Source: Candidatus Pelagibacter sp.
GTDB lineage: Bacteria > Pseudomonadota > Alphaproteobacteria > Pelagibacterales > Pelagibacteraceae
DNA: 5,621 nt
Direction: 5' to 3'
Assembly (NCBI GenBank): GCA_028227525.1
Contig: JAOJAE010000034.1
Coordinates: 1-5,621, forward strand
Shown: positions 1-5,621 of the stretch, one piece after another
Numbering within the stretch: the first letter of the stretch is position 1
Layout: each line of letters opens with the position of its first letter
Position numbers and translations under genes: made by a program
The notes under the pieces: model-generated
Databases searched by the model: none
Told to the model about the DNA's origin: nothing
Seen by the model: only the letters and a program-made list of their open reading frames with translations

Positions 1-856
1 GTGATATGTCTTCTGCATAATCGTCTGTTCCACTTGAAAAATTATTATCTAGCAAAAAATCACTGCTATATACATATTCTTGATCACCAGCACTCATATT
101 TAAAAGATTAATTAATTTTTGATTATAATAAAGTGTATTTTCTATTAATGGCCAATCGTTTAATCTTGAATTAATACTGTCAATATAGCCTCCGCATATC
201 GCATGGCCCGCAACATAAGATGCCATCGTTTTACCCACTGACATTGATCTTAATTTAGTATCTTGATTTATAAATTTTCCAAATCGATCTTCAGGTGTAA
301 ATTTATCAATCGTAATTTTGTTATCCTCAAACCTTAAATAACTTATTAAAGCTGTTTTCTTTAATTGTTTATCAATATACTTATCTTCCTTTAATTTAGA
401 TTTAAACTTATAAGGTTTTTTAGATGGTTTAACTTCATATACATCAACCGTCGGTTTATCTCTGTATGGAGAATATGTGAACTTATATAGTTCAAAAAGC
501 AAAGTTCCGAAATTAGGTTTCTCAGTTTGTTCTGGAAGCCAACCGTCATAAAATTTTATTTTTAGATTGTTCTTATATTTAGGTTTGTCACATTTGTTAT
601 AATACCAAAGATGGCTATACTTGGGTTCTGCTTTACACACTTTGCTTTCTTCTTTTGTTACAAATTTACTGTGACCATTTTTAAATAGCCATTTGTTAAA
701 ACCATCAAACCTATTATCTGCATAGCTATTTCCAAATATAAATAAACTTAAAGTCAAAATTACTAGAGTCTTTTTCATTTTTACATGCCATTTTCCAGCA
801 TAAGAATGCGATGGAAGTAGAAGAAGGGATAGAAGAATGATTAAAATTTTTTTCAT
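1..856 (-). CDS. Secreted serine hydrolase, beta-lactamase/PBP fold (C-terminus off the left edge), with tandem signal peptides
   Basis: The frame is open from ATG 856 to the window edge (285 codons) and has no stop, so the C-terminal part is missing. It is a paralogue of the gene at 2057..3199. Counting from the second Met (base 778), the candidate SxxK nucleophile motif is S180-V-G-K183. It is followed by a block (about 191-217, GHAIC.GYID...LNDWPLI.NTLY) in which 22 of 27 residues match the paralogue. The Tyr motif and third motif lie beyond the edge. Residues about 21-122 are much longer than the matching part of the paralogue and include C48 and C63. The start is ambiguous. ATG 856 lies 6 bases after the lyase stop, which fits the packed operon. 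ATG 778 begins a complete second signal peptide ending NSYA. Neither has a good Shine-Dalgarno. The family includes esterases, carboxylesterase-like amidases and DD-peptidases, so the substrate is unknown. Beta-lactamase activity is not implied. Confidence 0.85.
   Translation of the reverse strand, partial: MKKILIILLSLLLLPSHSYAGKWHVKMKKTLVILTLSLFIFGNSYADNRFDGFNKWLFKNGHSKFVTKEESKVCKAEPKYSHLWYYNKCDKPKYKNNLKIKFYDGWLPEQTEKPNFGTLLFELYKFTYSPYRDKPTVDVYEVKPSKKPYKFKSKLKEDKYIDKQLKKTALISYLRFEDNKITIDKFTPEDRFGKFINQDTKLRSMSVGKTMASYVAGHAICGGYIDSINSRLNDWPLIENTLYYNQKLINLLNMSAGDQEYVYSSDFLLDNNFSSGTDDYAEDIS
779..856 (-). other. Extra in-frame signal-peptide segment ahead of a second signal peptide
   Basis: These 26 codons encode MKK, a Leu/Ile-rich core and PSHSYA followed by GKWHVK, then run without a stop into Met 778. 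Met 778 starts another MKK, hydrophobic core, NSYA signal. Both signals are 20 residues to the likely cleavage Ala, and 10 of 20 residues match without gaps, yet the codons differ widely, so this is not a recent duplication. The segment is in the same frame as the upstream lyase gene and separated from it by TAA ACT GAA. It could be the real N-terminus of the hydrolase, the remnant of a deleted secreted gene now fused in frame, or untranslated spacer. Confidence 0.7.
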
Positions 857-862
857 TTCAGT

Positions 863-2056
863 TTATTTAAGAAAATGACAATTAGCTTCAACGACAGTCC
901 ATGAAGCATTATTAAAATTAATTTTTCCAATATTTTTATAATGATACACAAATCCAATCTGGTATTTGTTTAGATTATCTGGATTATTTGCCCATTCTTG
1001 AATTCTTTTTATGTTCTCATGATTTGGAAACCTAGTTGCATAAGCATAAAGCCAACCCCAGTTGGAACTATTTTTTACTTTCAAATCTTGATTTTTATAA
1101 TTTTTAGCAGGTCCAGGTGCTTTCATTTCTTTTGCATATTTAAATACAACCTCATTATTTTCAGCAAAATCTAAGAAAAATTTTACTAAATTATGAAAAT
1201 TTTTACCCTTACCTTTGTGATCATATTCCCAAATATTATAGCCTTGGTTTTCAGCAATAATTGCTATTGCCGAAAGAGCACTCATTGCCCTTCCTTGATA
1301 AAACATTGCTCTTCCACCTCTTCTTACTTCTATAGGTAAACTTCCATTTTTTCTCTGATATCTAATTGCATGTTCGTAATTTTTAAATGCTTTTCTAAAA
1401 AGTTTATGATCATTTAAAATAATACCAAGTTGCATATGAGATATTGCAGAAGTTAATGCATGGTTGTGGGCACTTCTAGGAACACCTCTCGCTCCTGTCT
1501 TATCGTTATATTTTTTTCCATACATTAAATGAGCTCCCCTTTTAATGGATCTTTTAAACCATTCTTTAATCATATTTTCTTCTTCTATTGAAAAATCAAT
1601 TACCTGCTTTGCAAATGAATACCCTGACATCATTGGGTTATTAATATGAAGATTAATTGTTAATGTATCATTCCAAAATTTACTTTCTCCATTTTTTGGG
1701 CCTGTTCTTTTGGGTGCATCTGCTTTTGCCCAATTTAGAATTATTTCTTTAACTTTTTGACATGATTTAACATCACCTAATCCACAGGGCATGCTAAACC
1801 TTTCAAATTGTTGTCTCACTTTATCAAAGCGATCATCTAGACCATAACCTTTTGGAGCGTCTAAAGTTGGTATTGGATCAAATATAAAATTAGGTTGTAA
1901 TAATTGAGAACTAGTACAGGTATCTTTATTTGATTTAATTGGGAAAATTATTTTTGAATTTGTAACAACAGCTTCCTTTTTAATTTTCTTGAACTCTAAA
2001 GCTAAACTTAAATTAGGGATTAAAATAATTATTAATAATAAAATTATTTTTTTCAT
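863..2056 (-). CDS. PL5-like (AlgL-type) alginate lyase, secreted
   Basis: The 397-residue protein starts with a Sec signal peptide (MKK, hydrophobic core to about residue 18, LSLA). The body resembles the Alginate_lyase family, PL5, an all-alpha (alpha/alpha toroid) fold that cleaves poly-mannuronate by beta-elimination in the periplasm or outside the cell. Conserved features in order are C99 with VKEIILNWAKADA (102-114), N198-H199, then GSLPIEVRRGGRAMFY (238-253), and WGWLYAYATRFP near 333-344. N198, H199, R246 and Y253 line up with Asn191, His192, Arg239 and Tyr246 of Sphingomonas A1-III. The intervals of 47 and 7 residues are identical, which strongly supports an active enzyme. The length is normal for the family. 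The ATG directly follows the TAA of the upstream hydrolase, with AAAGG four bases upstream of the ATG. In other bacteria AlgL either degrades alginate as food or clears polymer during its secretion. No alginate synthesis or uptake genes are visible, so the actual polymer is open. Confidence 0.85.
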   Translation of the reverse strand: MKKIILLLIIILIPNLSLALEFKKIKKEAVVTNSKIIFPIKSNKDTCTSSQLLQPNFIFDPIPTLDAPKGYGLDDRFDKVRQQFERFSMPCGLGDVKSCQKVKEIILNWAKADAPKRTGPKNGESKFWNDTLTINLHINNPMMSGYSFAKQVIDFSIEEENMIKEWFKRSIKRGAHLMYGKKYNDKTGARGVPRSAHNHALTSAISHMQLGIILNDHKLFRKAFKNYEHAIRYQRKNGSLPIEVRRGGRAMFYQGRAMSALSAIAIIAENQGYNIWEYDHKGKGKNFHNLVKFFLDFAENNEVVFKYAKEMKAPGPAKNYKNQDLKVKNSSNWGWLYAYATRFPNHENIKRIQEWANNPDNLNKYQIGFVYHYKNIGKINFNNASWTVVEANCHFLK

Positions 2057-3199
2057 TTAACCTTTAATAACTGAATGAACAATCTTTTTCCAATTATAGT
2101 TTCTATACAATGAGCTAACCACTATTATTCTTTTATTATCTAAATCAATTAATATTTGCTGGCCTGCAAATCCACTTAATCCTAAAATTTTTCTTTTCTT
2201 ATCGATACCAAAAATGTCGAAATGGATTTGGCCACCGTAAGATTTTGTATAAAGACCAACATCTGTGGCGTGCTTTATGTTGTCTTTCTTTTTAATTCTA
2301 TTTTCATATATAGTTTTTAGATATTTGCCTGCACATGTATCATTGTGCCAATCATCCATCATAGTTTTAGCAATTCTTAAATAATCATATCTATTTGCAT
2401 AAAATGAATATCTTGCAGAAACAAAGTCATCGTATTTTAAATATTTTCTAGATTTTTGAAATTGAACATTGTTTTTAACTCCAACATGTTCATTAAATAC
2501 TTTATGCAATAATTTATCCCAATTATCACCTGCTTTGAATTTCACATAATTCATAATCACATTGGTGGTCAGAGCACTATAATTATAAATTAATTTACTT
2601 TTTTCTGTGCCTCTTAAGTATTTATTCATTACCTTGACTAGGCCAATGACATTTACATTTTCTTCTTTTTTTTCACCTTTGATCCTATTATCAGATCCAA
2701 CATTTCTTCTGTCACCAACCCATTTTTGATCTCCACCTTTCATATTTAAAAGGTCAAGCAATATTGAATCTTGATAAAGAGTATTTTGAATTAATGGCCA
2801 ATCATTTAATTTTACATTTATATTATCAATATAACCTTCACAAATTGCGTGCCCTGTCACATAAGAAACTAAACTTTTACCCATTGAGTGTGATGGCAGC
2901 ATGCCATCAATAATTTTATCCCCTTGAACTGAATATGGAATATCAGACTCATCAATCACTATTTGATCATTTTCAAATAGCAGGTAACTAATAATTCCAG
3001 TGTTTTTATTGTTTTTAAATTCTTTTAAAACATTTTTATCTTGTCTTAAATTTGATTTGAACTTGTAGTGATTTTCTGATCCTTTAATTACCCAGCCTTC
3101 ATAATCTCTAAGTGGATAATCCCAAGTATTTTTATTTTTATTTGCGTAAGCTGTACTTGAAATGATAAATATAAAAAAAATGATTAATAATTTTTTCAT
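2057..3199 (-). CDS. Secreted serine hydrolase, beta-lactamase/PBP fold (class C/NylB-like)
   Basis: The 380-residue protein has a Sec signal peptide (MKK, hydrophobic core, STAYA, cleavage near residue 19). The serine-hydrolase motifs are S105-M-G-K108 (SxxK, nucleophile Ser105 and Lys108), Y207-S-A in YNYSALTTNVI (candidate YxN/YxS general base, aligning with Y-S-x-x-x-T-N-x-L in this family), and near the C-terminus LSGFAGQQILIDLDNKRIIVV (341-361). The last segment sits where KTG or HxG is usual but shows GFAG, as in esterase/amidase relatives. YGGQIHFD (321-328) matches the Gly-Tyr-Gly-type strand before it. Known relatives hydrolyse esters, amides or 6-aminohexanoate oligomers; the substrate here cannot be read from sequence. 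Its ATG overlaps the DUF1501 stop by one base (TAATG), and its stop abuts the lyase ATG. No Shine-Dalgarno is visible, so coupling is likely. It is paralogous to the hydrolase at 1..856, and the two flank the lyase gene. Confidence 0.87.
   Translation of the reverse strand: MKKLLIIFFIFIISSTAYANKNKNTWDYPLRDYEGWVIKGSENHYKFKSNLRQDKNVLKEFKNNKNTGIISYLLFENDQIVIDESDIPYSVQGDKIIDGMLPSHSMGKSLVSYVTGHAICEGYIDNINVKLNDWPLIQNTLYQDSILLDLLNMKGGDQKWVGDRRNVGSDNRIKGEKKEENVNVIGLVKVMNKYLRGTEKSKLIYNYSALTTNVIMNYVKFKAGDNWDKLLHKVFNEHVGVKNNVQFQKSRKYLKYDDFVSARYSFYANRYDYLRIAKTMMDDWHNDTCAGKYLKTIYENRIKKKDNIKHATDVGLYTKSYGGQIHFDIFGIDKKRKILGLSGFAGQQILIDLDNKRIIVVSSLYRNYNWKKIVHSVIKG
2061..2065 (-). promoter_or_regulatory. Possible short-spaced Shine-Dalgarno for the lyase gene
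   Basis: AAAGG (minus strand) lies four bases before the ATG at 2056, inside the last codons of the preceding hydrolase gene. The spacing is shorter than the usual 5-9. With the stop codon directly abutting the ATG, reinitiation by the same ribosome is an equally good explanation. Confidence 0.35.
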
Positions 3200-4365
3200 T
3201 AAGCTTTGAAGAGTTTGTCAGATAAGTTTTCTAATTTGTCTCCAAAGAAAACATCTTTTTGAATACGTTTAAAATCTAGATCAAAAACAGTGGACATAGC
3301 TGAAGCATATATAGATCTTGCATCCATTGTGGCATTTAGATCTCTTCCGTCATAAAGTTCTTTTCTCTTTAAACCTGGCCAATCAGTATGAACTTGGCTT
3401 TTCTTTAATAGACCCCCTGCCATAAATATTGCAGTTCCATACCCATGCTCAGTTCCATTTCCACCGTTTTGTTTAATTGTTCTTCCAAACTCTGTCACCG
3501 TTAAAATGATTGTATCTTTATAAGCTTCTTGAAGATTATCTTTTAAATTATTAATAATTTCATCCATTTCGACTAAACATTTTGTGTGAGAACCGTCCAC
3601 TCCTCCTTGGGCTGCATGAGTATCAAAACCATTAACTTCAAATACTGCGACTCTTGGGCCATCTGATTTTCTTAAATATGTAGCAGCTTGTCTTGCAAGA
3701 TTTTTATTTTCTCTTTTGCCACGGCTCATTGTGCCACCCATCATTTCTTCACTTTTTCTTTTTTTAATATAATTCATCATTTCTAAAAGCTCATCTTCAG
3801 AACTTTCGGCATAAACAGATCTTAAAAGTTCCAATGTTCTCTCTCGAGGTAGTTTACCTCTGCCAGGGAAATAATTATTATTTTTTGGAATACCTCTTAG
3901 TAATAATGGCATTGGTAAAGATAAAGCTAACCCATCTCCTTGAAGATTAGCAAGCTTCATAGCTCTTCCAACCCATCCTGTTTTTTCTTGATAAGGTGTT
4001 CTTCCACCCGACTCCATTAAATTTTGACCTTCAAAATGTGACCTTTGTGTATAAGGGATACTAGCTGCATGAACTATTGTTCCTGTATTATCATTCCAAC
4101 ACTTATTAAATCCTATCAATCTTGGATGTAATGCAAAATCAGAATTAAGTTTTATGGTATCTTCAATTAAAATACTTTTTCTTCTTTTTTCGAAATTTTT
4201 ATCTCCAATTACAGGTACCGCACAAAGACCATCCATACCTCCACGCAACATGATTACTACTAAGTTCTTTTTTTTAGAAGTGGCTGCTAATGCTGGAAGA
4301 TTAAATCCAGCTAAAAATAAAGTTGTAGCTGTACCTTTTAAAAAATCTCTTCTTGTTATCTTCAT
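3199..4365 (-). CDS. DUF1501 protein with Tat signal peptide
   Basis: The 388-residue protein opens with a twin-arginine signal (R5-R6-D-F-L-K), a hydrophobic stretch and an A-L-A site near residues 25-27. It is therefore probably exported folded by the Tat system, often a sign of a bound cofactor or metal. DUF1501 hallmarks occur in order: LVVIMLRGGMDGL (35-47), QRSHFEGQNLMESG (107-120), TGWVGRAM (129-136), FEVNGFDTHAAQGG (242-255), TEFGRTIKQNGGNGTEHGYG (291-310). The family is related to the alkaline phosphatase/sulfatase superfamily, and the conserved Asp, His and Glu residues could be metal ligands, but no reaction is established. Length is typical. The ATG overlaps the DUF1800 stop by four bases (ATGA), and GAGGT lies nine bases upstream. 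DUF1501 next to DUF1800 is a recurrent arrangement, implying that the two proteins work together. Confidence 0.93.
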   Translation of the reverse strand: MKITRRDFLKGTATTLFLAGFNLPALAATSKKKNLVVIMLRGGMDGLCAVPVIGDKNFEKRRKSILIEDTIKLNSDFALHPRLIGFNKCWNDNTGTIVHAASIPYTQRSHFEGQNLMESGGRTPYQEKTGWVGRAMKLANLQGDGLALSLPMPLLLRGIPKNNNYFPGRGKLPRERTLELLRSVYAESSEDELLEMMNYIKKRKSEEMMGGTMSRGKRENKNLARQAATYLRKSDGPRVAVFEVNGFDTHAAQGGVDGSHTKCLVEMDEIINNLKDNLQEAYKDTIILTVTEFGRTIKQNGGNGTEHGYGTAIFMAGGLLKKSQVHTDWPGLKRKELYDGRDLNATMDARSIYASAMSTVFDLDFKRIQKDVFFGDKLENLSDKLFKA

Positions 4366-5621
4366 GCTCTTAGTACCTCAGGTAGGTTGAATAAAATCAT
4401 ATGCTTTTCTTCATTACTTAAAGCTTTTGATAATATTTTAAGAATTTTATCAGGGTTATCAAAATTATTACGAACTATTTTTTCATGAATATTGTCATCT
4501 ATTTGATCTTCTAAATTGTATCTATGAAAAGCCTTTTTGGCATACATTAATCTTCTAATGATTAATTCAGTAGACATCCAATCACTTGAAAAATCTGAAT
4601 ATCCATTTGGTTGTTGAGATCGATATGGATGATATCCTAGATCTTCTAACATCCAATTAGGTTCTTGTATATCATCGCTAACAAGAACTCCTAGTTTAAA
4701 CCTATCCATTTTTTTTTCAGGCATTGGATAAGAATAAGTAGCTCCTGACATATTAATTGTTTGTAACCACCAATTTTCAGGATTTTGAAATTTTTTGTGT
4801 TTATCATTATATTCAAATGCAACTTTAATAGCAGCCTTATGGACTTCTGGTAAATGTCCATCTGATTGTTCCCATGCTTTTATAATTGGAGCAATCATTT
4901 GTTTTGTTGGATTGTCGGTTATAAAATATCTACAAAGCTTTGTTGCAATAAACTCTCTGCATGATGGATGGTTTACCAAATCTTTAATTGCAATTTTTAA
5001 ACTTTTTCTTCCTCTCTTATATGTTTTACCAAGAACATTTTTTTTTCCAGGTTCATGACGTTCAGACATAAATCTCACATCAGTTCCTTGATCAGATTTT
5101 TTTGTCCACTTAGGTCTCCATCCAGTCATAATTTTTGCAAGTTCTTGAACGTCTTCTTGAGTGTATCCCGCCTCTGGAGATATTGTATGAAGTTCCATTA
5201 ATTCTCTTGCATGATTTTCATTAAGTGTAGCAGGTCTTTTTTCTTTTCTTCTCCACTCTTGCTTAGCACTTTCAGATTTTGGGCCAATATTATCTTTATT
5301 ATCTAGGTGCATTATCATTGGCCATGCGATTGTTCCTTCATGCACCATAGTTTCGAAAGTTTTATCCATGTTAGCTCTAATAAACTCTCTTTGATAAGCT
5401 CCAGTTGAATATTGATGCAGTCTTTGTGTCTTACTTATTGTGAAATGATTCCCCCAAAAATACCAAAGTTTAGCAAGTACGGGGTGCGAACTTCTAACTC
5501 CTTCGGCATGTCTTATACAAATTTCGTTGTTGGGCCAAAATTTTCCACCTGTGTCATACTCTAGTTGATTCTCTGCTCTCTCAAGACCTTTTGGGTCATT
5601 TTTAAATTTTTTTCTTAAAGT
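4362..5621 (-). CDS. DUF1800 protein (N-terminus off the right edge)
   Basis: The frame is open from the window edge to TGA at 4362..4364, giving 419 visible codons. The ATG at 5369 is internal: the 84 codons before it continue the domain, with PVLAKLWYFWGNHFTIS (visible residues 47-63) matching the family's Trp-Phe-Trp/His-x-Asn-His-Phe core. Further DUF1800 landmarks are LDNKDNIGP around 106-114, LNENHARELMELHT (133-146), YTQEDVQELAKIMTGWRP (153-170), RHEPGKK with VLGKTY (188-201), and HPSCREFIATKLCRYFITDNP downstream. Full-length members are usually about 450-600 residues, so roughly the first 50-150 residues, including any signal peptide, are missing. The function is unknown; family members usually sit beside a DUF1501 gene, as here, with a 4-base overlap. 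Confidence 0.93.
   Translation of the reverse strand, partial: TLRKKFKNDPKGLERAENQLEYDTGGKFWPNNEICIRHAEGVRSSHPVLAKLWYFWGNHFTISKTQRLHQYSTGAYQREFIRANMDKTFETMVHEGTIAWPMIMHLDNKDNIGPKSESAKQEWRRKEKRPATLNENHARELMELHTISPEAGYTQEDVQELAKIMTGWRPKWTKKSDQGTDVRFMSERHEPGKKNVLGKTYKRGRKSLKIAIKDLVNHPSCREFIATKLCRYFITDNPTKQMIAPIIKAWEQSDGHLPEVHKAAIKVAFEYNDKHKKFQNPENWWLQTINMSGATYSYPMPEKKMDRFKLGVLVSDDIQEPNWMLEDLGYHPYRSQQPNGYSDFSSDWMSTELIIRRLMYAKKAFHRYNLEDQIDDNIHEKIVRNNFDNPDKILKILSKALSNEEKHMILFNLPEVLRA
4375..4379 (-). promoter_or_regulatory. Probable Shine-Dalgarno for the DUF1501 gene
   Basis: GAGGT (minus strand) lies nine bases before the ATG at 4365, within the last codons of the DUF1800 gene. It is the best ribosome-binding match of the visible junctions. 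It supports the ATG at 4365 as the start, which also places the twin-arginine motif at residues 5-6, as expected. Confidence 0.5.

Noticed and set aside
1..856. Reading the left-edge hydrolase as a truncated pseudogene
   Set aside because: The frame is intact to the window boundary, so the missing C-terminus is a window effect and not a lesion.
779..862. Promoter or terminator between the lyase and the second hydrolase
   Set aside because: The stretch is an open frame encoding a signal-peptide-like segment, with no stem followed by a U tract and no convincing -35/-10 pair; AT-rich background makes TATAAT-like matches meaningless.
3846..3860. Perfect 6-bp inverted repeat with a 3-base loop (GAGGTA/TACCTC)
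   Set aside because: It lies within the DUF1501 coding sequence, has no T tract and is short enough to occur by chance; it is not a terminator.
4374..4384. Palindrome TACCT-C-AGGTA overlapping the Shine-Dalgarno of the DUF1501 gene
   Set aside because: As RNA it would have too small a loop for a stable hairpin, and it is explained by coding sequence; there is no evidence of an operator.
4154..4390. Plus-strand open frame of 78 codons
   Set aside because: It lies antisense to the DUF1501 gene's conserved N-terminal region and has no recognisable domain; it is a by-product of the opposite strand.
4795..5058. Plus-strand open frame of 87 codons
   Set aside because: It is antisense to conserved DUF1800 sequence and has no supporting motif.
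5367..5369. ATG at 5369 as the start of the DUF1800 gene
   Set aside because: The same frame stays open to the window edge and encodes the conserved FWGNHF region upstream of it, so this Met is internal.

Overview
The window is strongly AT-rich and holds one tightly packed gene series read entirely from the minus strand. Transcription runs from position 5621 toward position 1. Five protein genes are visible. The first (right edge) and the last (left edge) run off the window, so there are three complete genes and two partial ones. The low GC, near-zero intergenic spacing, Gram-negative style Sec and twin-arginine signal peptides and uronate-polymer lyase suggest a streamlined free-living, possibly marine, proteobacterium (for example a SAR11/HIMB59-like or SAR86-like lineage). 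That placement is inference only, because no taxonomic marker gene is present.

In transcription order the genes are: (1) 5621..4362, a DUF1800 protein missing its N-terminus; (2) 4365..3199, a DUF1501 protein with a clear twin-arginine (Tat) signal; (3) 3199..2057, a secreted serine hydrolase of the beta-lactamase/penicillin-binding fold; (4) 2056..863, a secreted PL5-like (AlgL-type) alginate lyase whose catalytic Asn-His, Arg and Tyr can be placed with the family's exact spacing; (5) 856..1, a second serine hydrolase, paralogous to gene 3, with an extra N-terminal region and two signal peptides in tandem, in frame. Junctions are ATGA (4-base overlap), TAATG (1-base overlap), TAA directly followed by ATG (0 bases), and a 6-base gap. 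This is an operon with probable translational coupling.

All four genes whose N-termini are visible encode exported proteins, so the locus looks like a periplasmic or cell-surface module. DUF1501 and DUF1800 genes are commonly found as neighbours in bacteria, but their biochemical role is poorly defined. Their linkage here to a polysaccharide lyase flanked by two related serine hydrolases suggests processing of an acidic, perhaps esterified, polysaccharide. That functional reading is a hypothesis. No RNA gene, mobile element, CRISPR array, long repeat, convincing promoter or terminator was seen, and no stretch over 90 bases lacks coding potential.
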